Position numbers and translations under genes: made by a program
Part shown: positions 46,961-56,033 of the stretch, in pieces
Position numbering within the stretch: position 1 is the stretch's first letter
How the letters are laid out: each line of letters opens with the position of its first letter
The notes under the pieces: generated by a model
The model's input: the letters and a program-made list of their open reading frames with translations, nothing else
The model's database searches: none
What the model was told of the DNA's origin: nothing
Assembly (NCBI GenBank): GCA_027314165.1
Contig: DAHVCH010000007.1
Coordinates: forward strand, 1 to 64,000
Direction of reading: 5' to 3'
DNA: 64,000 nucleotides
Source of the DNA: Thermoplasmata archaeon
GTDB lineage: Archaea; Thermoplasmatota; Thermoplasmata; Lutacidiplasmatales; UBA184

Positions 46961-48370
46961 ATGGCCAGCGCAGCCGTACCGCCTTCGGAGTGGTTCAACG
47001 AGCGCCAGGTCAACGCGCTAGGGGCGAGCCTGGGAGAACCGGAGCAGGTCACCCGCCTGAGAAGGACCGCGCTCGAGACGTACCGACGCCTTCCGGTCGA
47101 GCTCAACCCCCTCTACCGACAGTACGCGTACTTCACGGGTGTCGACCTTCGGAAGACCGACCCCGTGGCGCGCGGTCGGCCCGTTCGCGCCCCGGACCCC
47201 TCGCCCATGACCGTCCTTCTCCTTCACGACGCCTCCGGCACCCGAGCCGAGGTGCCAGAGGAGCTTGCGGCCGCCGGTCTCAAGCTCACGACGGTCCCGG
47301 ACGTCCTGAAGGGTTCCGCCTCGGAGACCTTCCTCAAGAGCGGGGACGCGCAGGCCGAGAAGTTCATCGCGATGAACTCCGCCCTGTTCAACCGCGGGGT
47401 CCTCCTCGAAGTGCCCGACGCGTTCCCGGTCCCGGTCCGCGTCAAGGACCTGACCATCTTCTCGGAGCCGGACCAAGCGCTGCTCGTTCGCAGGGTGTTG
47501 CGGACGGGGAAGCACACCAAGGTCCTCTACAGCGAGGAGGTCTATTCCACGGAAGCGAGCCAGGACCAGCGCCTGTACTCCTCCGTCGTTCACGCCCAGA
47601 CCGGCCCCGAGTCGCAAACGGTGTACCTCACCGTCCACGCCCCCGACCCCGGTCTGGTGAGCTTCTACTCCCGGGAAGCCACGACCGGACCCTCCTCGCA
47701 TCTGGGCTGGGTCTGGTCAGGCTTCGGAGGGATGCGTACGAACTACCGCAACATCACCGATCTCGCGAACCCCGGCTCTGGCGCGGACGACCTTCAGACG
47801 ATCTACGGCGACGGAGAAGCGGCCTTCAACAACTACGTGGAGATCACGCACAACAAGGACGACACCAAGGGACAGTCCATCACGCGGGGCGTGTTCAAGG
47901 ACCACTCCCGCGGGACCTCGCGCGGGATGATGCGGATCCGCCCGAAGACGCAGAAGGTCGTCTCCTACCTCTCCGAGCACGGGATGCTCCTGTCGAAGAC
48001 CGCGCGCTGCGAGACCGCGCCCGACCTCGAGATCCTCTCCTCGATGGACGTGAAGGCCACCCATTCCTCCTCGGTGGCCCCGATCGATCCGGAGAAGGTC
48101 TTCTACCTCGAGAGCCGGGGGATCGAGGAGAAGGACGCCACGCGGATGATCACGGAGGGCTTCCTCTCCTACGTCCTGGACCGGGCCCCGGTCGCCGGCC
48201 TGCGCGAGCTGCTCTACCCGGTCATCGATGCCCGCTGGAACGGACGACCCGTCCTGTGGGCTCCCGAAGGCCCGCTCCCCTCGCTGCCGCCGCTCTCCAT
48301 CGTGGGATGGGGCGAGGTCGGAGACTGGCGGATGGACACGAAGCTCCGCGACACGGCGGGACGGAGCTGA
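46961..48370 (+). CDS. sufD: SufD/SufB-like FeS assembly protein
   Basis: The 469-residue protein has a helical N-terminus (residues 1-80) and then a right-handed beta-helix typical of SufB/SufD. LKGSASETFLKSGDAQAEKFIAMNSALFNRGVLLEVP, SFYSREATTGPSSHLGWVWSGFGG and GVFKDHSRGTSRGMMRIRPKTQKVVSYL are visible. The late segments with HSSSVAPIDPEKVFYLESRGIEEKDATRMITEGFL contain the conserved helix pair that docks SufC. SufB's extended YVPPGV segment is weak, so SufD is the better name. It builds iron-sulfur clusters with SufB and SufC. It is separated from sufCSB by about 11 kb. Confidence 0.9.
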   Translation: MASAAVPPSEWFNERQVNALGASLGEPEQVTRLRRTALETYRRLPVELNPLYRQYAYFTGVDLRKTDPVARGRPVRAPDPSPMTVLLLHDASGTRAEVPEELAAAGLKLTTVPDVLKGSASETFLKSGDAQAEKFIAMNSALFNRGVLLEVPDAFPVPVRVKDLTIFSEPDQALLVRRVLRTGKHTKVLYSEEVYSTEASQDQRLYSSVVHAQTGPESQTVYLTVHAPDPGLVSFYSREATTGPSSHLGWVWSGFGGMRTNYRNITDLANPGSGADDLQTIYGDGEAAFNNYVEITHNKDDTKGQSITRGVFKDHSRGTSRGMMRIRPKTQKVVSYLSEHGMLLSKTARCETAPDLEILSSMDVKATHSSSVAPIDPEKVFYLESRGIEEKDATRMITEGFLSYVLDRAPVAGLRELLYPVIDARWNGRPVLWAPEGPLPSLPPLSIVGWGEVGDWRMDTKLRDTAGRS

Positions 48371-48584
48371 GGCGAAAGGTCACGGCCCACCGGGGCCCCT
48401 CCAAGACCCGACCCCGAACCGTCCACGCTCTCTCCGAACTTCCGCTGCGGCCGGGCACCCAGCCTGAGCGCAGCCTCCGATCCGGCCTTCGCGGGGACGG
48501 AAATCACGGTCTTCATCCATAATCCTCAAGAACTCCCGAGGAAAGGTTGGCGAGTCCAGCGGTCGGACCGGGAGCCTAGTTTTC

Positions 48585-49283
48585 ATGACGTCAGCGGATC
48601 AAATGGCGATCGGCGTCTCCCTGGGACTATTGACCCTCGCCCTAGCGTTCCTCGCCATCCGAGGGTTCCTTCAGTACGCCGAACGCCGGGTCCGGATGCA
48701 GGTGATGTGGGCGTCGGGACTGGCCCTCTCCGCGGGCGCGATGGCGGTGGAGACCATCATCTACGCGGGGATCGTGGACATGCTCCTCCTCCAGGCCTAT
48801 GTCTTCCTGTCCGCCGCGCTCGTCGGCGTCCTCTCTCTTGGAGCGACCAAGGTGCTCCGCTCTCCCCGGATCGAGCGCGTCTACGAGATCTACACCCTGG
48901 CCTGCATCGCGCTCGTGGGGATCGCCGCCTTCAGCGTTCGGGTCCCGACCTCCATCGTCCAAGCGGGTGTGATCACCGGCAGCCTCCCGCTCCTGCTCAT
49001 CCTCATCTCGACGCTCGTCACAGGCCCCGCCACGGTCGTCCTTCTGGCGTCGGCCGCCGTATCGCTCCGCAGGTCCAGGAAGTGGCAGACCCTGCTCATG
49101 ATCGCGGGGGCGCTCGTCCTCGGGGCGGGAGGTACGCTCTACATCGCCTCGTTCCCCGTCGCGCTCTACTACGCCGAGTTCATCGGGATCGTACTGCTGT
49201 TCCTCGGCCTCGTCAGCCTGCAGAAGCTCGCCGCCGCGACCTCCGCAGGAGACCACGCGGGCTCCTCGACCCCCGCGGAGTGA
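48585..49283 (+). CDS. Seven-helix membrane protein of unknown function
   Basis: The 232-residue protein has seven hydrophobic helices in a row with short loops, including IGVSLGLLTLALAFLAIRGFL, LQAYVFLSAALVGVLSLGA, IYTLACIALVGIAAFSV, LPLLLILISTLVTGPATVVLL and AEFIGIVLLFLGLVSL. A charged Ala/Ser tail follows. No retinal-binding Lys motif or enzyme signature was recognised. The layout resembles 7TM sensory input regions of signalling proteins but no signalling domain follows. It precedes the acyl-CoA dehydrogenase on the same strand by 77 bases. The ATG at 48585 gives a short polar N-terminus before the first helix. Confidence 0.7.
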   Translation: MTSADQMAIGVSLGLLTLALAFLAIRGFLQYAERRVRMQVMWASGLALSAGAMAVETIIYAGIVDMLLLQAYVFLSAALVGVLSLGATKVLRSPRIERVYEIYTLACIALVGIAAFSVRVPTSIVQAGVITGSLPLLLILISTLVTGPATVVLLASAAVSLRRSRKWQTLLMIAGALVLGAGGTLYIASFPVALYYAEFIGIVLLFLGLVSLQKLAAATSAGDHAGSSTPAE

Positions 49284-49360
49284 ACCACGTCCACCCCGTC
49301 CCCACCGGGAGGCCGGGATCAGGGACAGACAAGACCCCCATTTCGTCTTGCGAAAGCCCT

Positions 49361-50977
49361 ATGGTCCTGCCAGTTCGCGTAGGGTCCATGGTCCTGCCGG
49401 CCCCCCTGTTCGACGCCTACCGTGCCCTGCGTGGAGCGGAGCTTCCTGACGGGGACGCCAAGTTCCTCAACTCCTACGCGGACTTCGTCGAGACGGAGCT
49501 CGAGCCGGTGACGTTCGAGGTCGACCACCGGGCCCGACCTTACCTCGCCCACCACGACACCCTCGGAGGAGACCCCGAGGAAGTGGTCCTGAACAAGGCC
49601 CACCGGGAGGCGCTGGCCAAGATCTACGCTAGCGGCCTGTCCACAGGACCCGTCGGGAGGAAACATGACTGGTGGCGGAGCTTCGCGCTGGGGTACCTCA
49701 CCACAGACGTGGGCTGCTTCTGCTCGGCGACCGTCACCATGGCCACCGTCTTCTCCCTGGCCAAGTACGGGGACGAAGCGCTGAAGGCCCGCTTCCTACC
49801 CCCCCTCCTAGAGGGGGGCGGGATCGCCCAAGGTGCCACCTGGGCCACGGAGGCGCAGGGTGGTAGCGACCTCGGGGCGAATCGCGCACGGGCGAAGCCC
49901 GCCGGGGGAGGACGCTTCCACATCACCGGGGAGAAGTACTTCTGCAGCAACCTCGGGGCGTCCTACGCGGTGGTGACCGCTCGTCCGGAAGGGGCCCCGG
50001 AGGGCCCGCGCGGCGTGCGCCTCTTCTTCGTGCCTTCCCGTCGGGAGGACGGGAGCAAGAACTGGAAGCTCCGTCGGCTCAAGGACAAGCTCGGGACCGT
50101 AACGGTCCCCACGGGGGAGGTCTCGCTCGAAGGCAGCGAGGGGTACCTTCTCGGGCGAGAGGAAGAGGGTCTCTACCCGACGATGGAGATGTTGAACGTT
50201 TCCCGGGTCTGCAACGCGATCGGGAGCGCGGGTGTGCTCGTCCGCGCGTGGCGCGCCGCGATGGAGCACGCGAAGGCCCGGGAGGCCTTCGGCAAGCGCC
50301 TGGTGGACCATCCGTTGATGGCCATCGACCTTGCACGGCTGGCTACCGAAGCGTGGACCGCGACCCTTCTGGCCTTCGACCCCGCCTTCTCCTTCGACGC
50401 GGTGTGGATGGACCGCCCTCCGAAGACCCCGGGAGCGCTCCTCTTCCGTTTCGCGACCCACGCGGCGAAGCTCACGACCGCCGACCAGGCGGTGCGCGGA
50501 GCCTGCTCGGTCATGGAAGTCCTGGGCGGACCGGGATACCTCGAGGAGTTCCCCGTGGCGAAGCTCGTCCGCGACGCCTTGGTGGTGCCGATCTGGGAGG
50601 GGGGCGCCAACCGCCAGTCCCTCGACGCCTGGGAGATCTCGACCCGGGTGCACCCGGAGCGCAGTTGGCTGGAAGAGGCCAGCCGGGCGAGGGACGCGGC
50701 CAACTCCGAGCGGGTGCGGGAGTTCCTGGACCGGAGGCTCAAGGCGGCCCAGAGCCCCGGCAGCGGCGAGGTCTCGGCCAAGCCGCGCCTCCTCGCGATC
50801 GCCGAGCTCCGCCAGATGACCCTCCTCCAGCGCTTGGTCGGCGCCTCGGAACCCAAGGGACCTCCGGGCACCGGAAAGGCCAGCGCCCTCGCGGAGATCT
50901 TTGCCATCATCCGGGACGGGGGACCTGGGACGGAGGTCCCGACCATCCTGACCCTCCCCGTGCTCGGCGGAACGTAG
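49361..50977 (+). CDS. Acyl-CoA dehydrogenase family protein (AidB-like)
   Basis: The 538-residue flavoprotein has GATWATEAQGGSDLGANRARAKP and FHITGEKYFCSN, the FAD/substrate loops of the middle beta domain. NVSRVCNAIGSAGVLVRAWRAAMEHAKAREAFGKRLVDHPLM follows, and GGPGYLEEFPVAKLVRDALVVPIWEGGANRQSLDAWE makes up the C-terminal helices. The overall size and the WEGGANRQSLD segment fit the AidB-like branch more than short-chain enzymes. The usual catalytic Glu could not be placed with certainty. Two in-frame ATGs (49361 and 49388, both followed by GTCCTGCC) are possible; the first is reported. Expected in fatty-acid or branched-acyl oxidation; neighbours do not refine this. Confidence 0.87.
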   Translation: MVLPVRVGSMVLPAPLFDAYRALRGAELPDGDAKFLNSYADFVETELEPVTFEVDHRARPYLAHHDTLGGDPEEVVLNKAHREALAKIYASGLSTGPVGRKHDWWRSFALGYLTTDVGCFCSATVTMATVFSLAKYGDEALKARFLPPLLEGGGIAQGATWATEAQGGSDLGANRARAKPAGGGRFHITGEKYFCSNLGASYAVVTARPEGAPEGPRGVRLFFVPSRREDGSKNWKLRRLKDKLGTVTVPTGEVSLEGSEGYLLGREEEGLYPTMEMLNVSRVCNAIGSAGVLVRAWRAAMEHAKAREAFGKRLVDHPLMAIDLARLATEAWTATLLAFDPAFSFDAVWMDRPPKTPGALLFRFATHAAKLTTADQAVRGACSVMEVLGGPGYLEEFPVAKLVRDALVVPIWEGGANRQSLDAWEISTRVHPERSWLEEASRARDAANSERVREFLDRRLKAAQSPGSGEVSAKPRLLAIAELRQMTLLQRLVGASEPKGPPGTGKASALAEIFAIIRDGGPGTEVPTILTLPVLGGT

Positions 50978-51079
50978 GAACCACCGTCCCGTCCCGAAGG
51001 CGGGCCCGGCCATCCGGCCGGAGCGTCACTACTTGAGGGTCCCGCGGGTCCAAGATAGGGAGGAAAGGTACCTTCCGTC

Positions 51080-54000
51080 ATGCGACCCATCGCGCGACCC
51101 CCGAGCCCTTCTCCTGCCGGCCGATGGCGGAGCGCGCGCCCCACCGCTGCGGTGCCCGCTGCACTCGTCGCCCTGCTCCTTCTGGTCACGGTGCCGACGA
51201 GCGTCTCCCGGCCGAGCCCGGCCGGGGCGCCGTCCTTCCTGGTCGTCCCCTCGCCCTCCCCCGCAGGCGCGGGGGTCCGAGGTGGAGCGGGAGTCCTCGG
51301 CGGGACCAAGGGGCCCGTGCCGTCCGCCCCCGCTCCCACCCTTCCGCACGCGGGGACCCTCGGTTACAACACCTCCCGCACGCTGATCCTCTGCAACGGG
51401 ACCGTCGTCCCCGGCAACGTCCTCCCACCGAACAACGTCGCCCCCTACGCGCTCGCCTGGGACCCCGTCGATCTATCGATGTGGGCGGTCGGGCAGGGGC
51501 CGGGGGTCCTGGACGAGATCAACGGGACCCCGCTGGAGACGACCCGCGGGATCGCGATCCCCAGCGGGAGCATCGACGTCGCCTACGTCCCCGGGGTGTC
51601 GGTCGTGTACGTGACCGGGGGCCCCTCCGGGAACCTGACGGTCGTGAGCACGCTCACCGGCGCGATCGTCGCGACCCTGCACGTGGGGCTGAACCTCCAG
51701 GACGTCGTCTACGATCAGTCGACGAACTACCTGTACGTGACCGACCAGCAGGCCAACCAGGTCCTGGTCATAGACCCAACGTTGGAGACCGTGGTCACCC
51801 GCGTGACCGTGGGGACTGCTCCCGTCCCCATGGCCGTCGACCCGGTCACGAGCATGCTCTACGTGGGCGACACGGGGGCGAACGAAGTGACCGTGGTGAA
51901 CACCACGTCGCTCGCGATCCAGGCCACGGTCCCGGTCGGTGCGAACCCCTCGGCGATGACCTATGACGCGATCCCGCAGATCATCGGTGTCGCGAACCTG
52001 GCGTCGGACAACGTCTCGCTCATCTCCGGGTCCACGAACAAGGTGATCGCCAACGTGGCGGTGGGTGGCGGTCCCGACGGAATGGCCTCCGAACCCTCGA
52101 CGGGAACCCTCTTCGTGAGCGATGGCCTGACGAACAACCTCACGCTCATCGGGGGCGGATCGACGCATCCCATCCTCGGCTCTCTTCCCATGGGGCGATC
52201 CCCCGCCGGGGTGCTGTACGACTCTACGGACCGTGAGCTCTACATCGCGAACGTGCGCTCGGGGAACCTGACCATCGTCGCGCTCCCAACGGACGTGGTC
52301 CTGGGAGACCTGGTGACCGGGGTCAACGCCATCAACGACGTCTACGACCCGGTCAACGGCGAGATCTACGTGTCCGACCCCCGGAGCGACCGGGTGTGGG
52401 TGGTCTACGCCAGCAACCTCACCGAAATCAAGTCGATCAAGGTGGGGACCGAACCTCAGGGCATCACGCTAGACCCTGGGACCAACCGCATCTTCGTCGC
52501 GGACATGGTGTCGACCGAGTACAACCCCAACGGGGGTGTCAGCGTCATCGACGGGTCGACCAACACGTTGGCGGCCACCCTTCCCGCCGGGACCGAGCCC
52601 GTGGGACTCTTCGACGACAGCAGGACAGGGGAAGTGTACGTCGAGAACTCCTTGAGCTCGAACGTGACGGTCATCAACGCCACGACCCTGCGGATCGTCA
52701 CCTCGATCACCGTAGGGAACTTCCCTTTCAGCGGGACGGTCGACACCGCCACGGGTCAGGTGTTCGTGGTCAACGCCGCCACCAGCAGCGTGAGCGTCAT
52801 CGACCCGGTCACGCACGCTGTGCTGACCACGATCTCGGTCCAGTCCGCGCCGAACGCCGCCACCTACAACCCGGTCGACAAGAACGTCTACGTGATGAAC
52901 TCCGGAACGGACACGGTCAGCGTCGTGAACGGCACCTCGCTCACCACGACCGCGGTCATCACGGTGGGACAGAGCCCCAGCTTCGCCGCCGTGGACACCG
53001 CGAACGGTTTCGTGGAGGTCTCGGTGGAGAACCTGGCCACCACCTCCGTGATCGACGACAGCTCGGGCAGCGTCGTCGGACAGTACGGGGTGGGGGCCTC
53101 CCCCGCCGGGATCGCGTTCGACCCCGTCTCGGGATACTTCTTCACCTCGAACCAGGACTCGGGCACGCTTTCGGTCTCAGGACTGCTCGTCTCGACGGGT
53201 TTCACGGCGAAACCCAACGGGCTCACCCTGGGCAACAGCACGCGGATCGACCTCAGGGTTCCCGACGGGAACCTCCCGGTCTACTACGCCTACACGGGCC
53301 TCCCCACGGGCTGCGGAGGGGGCAACCAGTCCGTCTTCCTCTGCACGCCGACCGCCGCAGGCACCTATCACGTCAACGCGAGGTTCTGGGACACGGTCGG
53401 GAAGAGCGGAAGCGCGACGTTCCAACTCCAGGTCAACCCCGCGCTGACCCTCGGCGTCTCGACCCGACCTGCGAAGGTCACAGCAGGAGCCGGGTTCGTC
53501 CTGAACGTCTCGGACGCCGGGGGAACGCAGCCGGTACTCAGGCTGGGGTTGACCGGGCTTCCACCGAGCGTGAGCTGCCCATCGCCCCTACCGGGACCCT
53601 CCGCGCAGCTCTCGTGCACGACCAGCGCCCCGGGGAACTTCACCGCGACGGTCTGGGTGACGGACTCCGGGGGTGGGAACGTCAGCGCGTCCACGAACCT
53701 CACCGTTGACCCGCCGATGGTCCTGGGGGGCGTGGGCGCCTCCCCGAGCACGCTCGGCGTGAACGGGCTCACGAACCTCTTCGTCCACGTCTTCCAGGGG
53801 ACGCCGCCCTATTCCTACTTCTGGCAGGGTCTGCCGTTGGGGTGCTCGACGCAGAACGCCTCCTCGATCCCCTGCCGACCGCAGGCCTCCGGGAACATGA
53901 CCGTCAAAGTGACCGTGACCGACCATGGGGGCGGGTCGCTCAACACTTCGCTCCACTTCCGCGTGTACCCGCCGGTCGCGATCTCCTCGTTCGCGGCGAC

Positions 54001-54490
54001 ACCGTCGAGCCTCGAGATCGGATCCTCCATCACCTATTCCGTCCTCGCCGGCGGAGGATCCTCGGCGCTCTCCTATTCCTACCTCGGGCTCCCCTCGGGT
54101 TGCACGAGCGCGAACCTTAGCATGATCACGTGCACGCCCAAGATCGAGGGGACCTTCGCGACCGAGGTGGTGGTGACCGACGCCGCGGGAGACCGGGCCA
54201 CCGCGTGGACCAACGCCACCGTGCTTCCCGCCTCCCTGGTCGGAGCCGGGGGAAGTAATCCGTACCTATGGGTCGCGGCGGCAATCGCCATCGTGGTCGT
54301 GGGCGTGGTCGTCGTGGCCCTCCTTCTCCGACACCGACTTCCCAAACAGGAGGCCGGCAGCCGATCTGCGACGGCCCCCGCGGGACCGCCCGGGACGGCT
54401 CCGAGATACCCCGCGGGGAGCTCTGCCCCGGGGGGCCAGCCTCCCCAAAGCTGGCCGTCCACTCCACCCGGCCCACCCCCGCCACCGTAG
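51080..54490 (+). CDS. Large surface protein: YVTN-type propeller, four Ig-like repeats and membrane anchor
   Basis: The 1,136-residue protein has an N-terminal hydrophobic helix (about 25-42), then more than ten 40-45-residue beta-propeller repeats (about 120-705). Their phrases include YVTDQQANQVLVIDPTLETVVTRVTVG and GTAPVPMAVDPVTSMLYVG, the YVTN/NHL-like pattern. Four Ig-like repeats follow (about 705-1050) with GLPTGC and CxP pairs like those of the protein at 37279. A transmembrane helix (about 1058-1085) and a short Pro/Gly-rich tail without zinc ribbon end it. Sequons are frequent. No enzyme motif was seen; binding or S-layer-associated roles are plausible. It starts at ATG 51080 after about 100 non-coding bases. 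Confidence 0.8.
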   Translation: MRPIARPPSPSPAGRWRSARPTAAVPAALVALLLLVTVPTSVSRPSPAGAPSFLVVPSPSPAGAGVRGGAGVLGGTKGPVPSAPAPTLPHAGTLGYNTSRTLILCNGTVVPGNVLPPNNVAPYALAWDPVDLSMWAVGQGPGVLDEINGTPLETTRGIAIPSGSIDVAYVPGVSVVYVTGGPSGNLTVVSTLTGAIVATLHVGLNLQDVVYDQSTNYLYVTDQQANQVLVIDPTLETVVTRVTVGTAPVPMAVDPVTSMLYVGDTGANEVTVVNTTSLAIQATVPVGANPSAMTYDAIPQIIGVANLASDNVSLISGSTNKVIANVAVGGGPDGMASEPSTGTLFVSDGLTNNLTLIGGGSTHPILGSLPMGRSPAGVLYDSTDRELYIANVRSGNLTIVALPTDVVLGDLVTGVNAINDVYDPVNGEIYVSDPRSDRVWVVYASNLTEIKSIKVGTEPQGITLDPGTNRIFVADMVSTEYNPNGGVSVIDGSTNTLAATLPAGTEPVGLFDDSRTGEVYVENSLSSNVTVINATTLRIVTSITVGNFPFSGTVDTATGQVFVVNAATSSVSVIDPVTHAVLTTISVQSAPNAATYNPVDKNVYVMNSGTDTVSVVNGTSLTTTAVITVGQSPSFAAVDTANGFVEVSVENLATTSVIDDSSGSVVGQYGVGASPAGIAFDPVSGYFFTSNQDSGTLSVSGLLVSTGFTAKPNGLTLGNSTRIDLRVPDGNLPVYYAYTGLPTGCGGGNQSVFLCTPTAAGTYHVNARFWDTVGKSGSATFQLQVNPALTLGVSTRPAKVTAGAGFVLNVSDAGGTQPVLRLGLTGLPPSVSCPSPLPGPSAQLSCTTSAPGNFTATVWVTDSGGGNVSASTNLTVDPPMVLGGVGASPSTLGVNGLTNLFVHVFQGTPPYSYFWQGLPLGCSTQNASSIPCRPQASGNMTVKVTVTDHGGGSLNTSLHFRVYPPVAISSFAATPSSLEIGSSITYSVLAGGGSSALSYSYLGLPSGCTSANLSMITCTPKIEGTFATEVVVTDAAGDRATAWTNATVLPASLVGAGGSNPYLWVAAAIAIVVVGVVVVALLLRHRLPKQEAGSRSATAPAGPPGTAPRYPAGSSAPGGQPPQSWPSTPPGPPPPP
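51440..53190 (+). repeat. Beta-propeller (YVTN-type) coding repeats
   Basis: A run of roughly 130-base units encodes a pattern of V-x-V-G-x-x-P, then A-x-D-x-x-x-x-x-x-Y-V-x-x, then N-x-V-x-V-I-(D/N)-x-x-T. Units are diverged but in phase, about 13 in number by length. Confidence 0.65.
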
Positions 54491-54605
54491 CGACCTACCC
54501 CCGAACTGAAGGGCGCCGATGCAAGCGTGAAGTACGATTGCGGCCGTTCCAAGGTGAGCGACGGGTGGGAAGCTTGGAGCTGCCCTCGCGTTTGGAGTTT
54601 GGGTA

Positions 54606-55070
54606 TTGACGACGGTCGATTTCGTCCTGAAGCGGGTCCCTGCCTGTCGAGTGGCGACGCTGAGCTGGAACGGAGCGTGGAGCGAGAGCGCGATCCACTC
54701 CCACTTCCTCCAGGTCCAACGGTGGGCGGAGGCGCAGGGGCTCCGGACGGGGCGCTGGATCTTCCGGGAGTGGTGGCAGAAGCGTCGCTGGCAGGTGGGC
54801 GTCGAGGTGAAGGAGAAGGAGAAGGTCCGGGGGGACGGAAAGGTCCGAGTCCAGGAGCTCCCGCCCACCTGGGTGGCGAGCGTCACGTTCGATCCGGACC
54901 AGGTCTCACCCCGGGTCGTCTATCACGGGCTCTCCGACTGGACGCGTTGGCGGAAGAAGGAGCAGGACCTGCGGTCCGTCAGCTACGCTCGCGAAGTGTA
55001 TGCGGGCGACCCCTGGAAGGACCGGAAGGCGTGGTCGAAGACCGAGGTCCAGTTCCTGGTACGGAAGTGA
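54606..55070 (+). CDS. GyrI-like small-molecule-binding domain protein
   Basis: The 154-residue protein starts DFVLKRVPACRVATLSWNGAWSESAIHSHFLQVQRWAEAQGLR, a strand-helix opening typical of GyrI-like (AraC effector-binding) domains. Further strands follow: WQVGVEVKEKEKV, VQELPPTWVASVTF and VVYHGLSDWTRW. The last third is Trp/Lys-rich and ends with KTEVQFLVRK. Such domains bind small hydrophobic or cationic ligands and sometimes stand alone without a DNA-binding part, as here. A TTG at 54606 is the start; no ATG is near. It lies between two surface/membrane genes on the same strand. Effector and partner are unknown. Confidence 0.75.
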   Translation: MTTVDFVLKRVPACRVATLSWNGAWSESAIHSHFLQVQRWAEAQGLRTGRWIFREWWQKRRWQVGVEVKEKEKVRGDGKVRVQELPPTWVASVTFDPDQVSPRVVYHGLSDWTRWRKKEQDLRSVSYAREVYAGDPWKDRKAWSKTEVQFLVRK

Positions 55071-55128
55071 CCGCACGCGCTTGGGGTGAGGGCACGACCG
55101 GGCCGTCCCCTGCGGGCCTCGGACGACG

Positions 55129-55479
55129 ATGAAGGACCGCACGACCATCGCGGGCGTGCTCTTCCTGGACATGGTCCTGGGCCTGGTCGCGGGCGCTCTC
55201 ACGGAGCTGTTCACCCCTCAGATCTCCGCGTTCATCAACGAGAACATCTCGGTGGTCTTCGGGGTGGGCATCATCTTCCTGGAGGGCCCCTCCCTCGTGC
55301 TCTCGATCGTTCTCCCTCGACGGATGATCCGCATCTGGGTCCGTAACGCGATCCAGGCGGGAGGGCCCTTCCTGGCCTTCGCAGGCTACGTGTTGGGCTA
55401 CGGACTCCTCCTTCACCCGCCCTTCGCGATCCCTTGGCCCTGGATCACCCAGCACGCGCGGGCGATGATCGGTCCGTAG
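55129..55479 (+). CDS. Small membrane protein (three helices)
   Basis: The 116-residue protein is not recognised. Three hydrophobic segments are seen: IAGVLFLDMVLGLVAGALTEL, ISVVFGVGIIFLEGPSLVLSIVL and GGPFLAFAGYVLGYGLLLHPPF. A short basic stretch (PRRMIRIWVRN) sits between the second and third, which should face the cytosol. No Cys and no motif. ATG at 55129 opens directly with a charged MKDRT. It lies 58 bases after the GyrI-like gene and 53 before the next membrane gene, which has its own promoter. Function cannot be inferred. Confidence 0.65.
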   Translation: MKDRTTIAGVLFLDMVLGLVAGALTELFTPQISAFINENISVVFGVGIIFLEGPSLVLSIVLPRRMIRIWVRNAIQAGGPFLAFAGYVLGYGLLLHPPFAIPWPWITQHARAMIGP

Positions 55480-55500
55480 CTGGTTCTTCCTCCGAAAGGG

Positions 55501-55507
55501 CCTTAAC
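55501..55507 (+). promoter_or_regulatory. TATA-like element for the Tyr/Pro-rich membrane protein
   Basis: CCTTAAC, with TTAA starting 30 bases before the ATG at 55533, fits a leaderless transcript and supports this ATG over starts further upstream. Confidence 0.5.
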
Positions 55508-55532
55508 CTCATTATTCCCGAACGTACCCTCG

Positions 55533-55979
55533 ATGTCCATGGACACGCAAGCGCCGTCCCCCTTCGCGCAAGCCCCCGCCCGCGGAGGATACCCTCCAGG
55601 GTACGGGAGCGTGCCTGCCAACCCCTACGCCCAAGGGTACGGTGCGCCGGAATACCCGGTCCAGGTCCCGGTCGCCGCCGCGCAAGGCGTGGGCTTTGCG
55701 GACGTCGATGTGGTGGAGGCGAAGAAGACCCATGCCCGGGGGGCCATGATCTACATGCTGGCCTGGGTGGTCATCGCGGTCTCGCTGCCGATGCTGATCG
55801 CGGGGATCGGGCTCGCGATCGGGGCCGGAGGTCTCAGCGGTACCCCTCAGGACATCCTCCTGGCTGGACTGGGACTTCTCGCCGGGGGCATGGCCATCCG
55901 AGGCGTGGGATTCTCGCTCATGATGAAGGCGGACTTCATCATCCGTGCTCACGCGTGGACCGCCGCCGGGCAGCGGTGA
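55533..55979 (+). CDS. Membrane protein with Gly/Tyr/Pro-rich cytosolic head
   Basis: The 148-residue protein has an N-terminal stretch of about 55 residues rich in Pro, Gly, Tyr and Ala (ARGGYPPGYGSVPANPYAQG). This recalls the cytosolic tails of the large surface proteins here, but it comes first. Two hydrophobic helices follow (MIYMLAWVVIAVSLPMLIAGIGLAIGAGG and DILLAGLGLLAGGMAIRGVGFSLMM), and then a short soluble end. A linker helix FADVDVVEAKKTHARGA precedes the first membrane span. No family was recognised. A TATA-like element 30 bases before the ATG supports the start. It may interact with similar low-complexity tails; that is speculation. Confidence 0.65.
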   Translation: MSMDTQAPSPFAQAPARGGYPPGYGSVPANPYAQGYGAPEYPVQVPVAAAQGVGFADVDVVEAKKTHARGAMIYMLAWVVIAVSLPMLIAGIGLAIGAGGLSGTPQDILLAGLGLLAGGMAIRGVGFSLMMKADFIIRAHAWTAAGQR

Positions 55980-56033
55980 GACGCAGCGCTTCTGGACGGG
56001 GACCTCCCCCCCGCCGAGGCGGCGGTCTGGGAT

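Noticed and set aside
46708-48522. 604-residue plus-strand open frame over sufU and the SufD-like gene
   Set aside because: Pro/Arg/His-rich and out of frame with both recognised proteins; it is a shadow.
48707-49360. Upstream extension of the acyl-CoA dehydrogenase frame
   Set aside because: It overlaps the 7-helix membrane protein gene in another frame and has shadow composition; the family N-terminus starts near 49361-49388.
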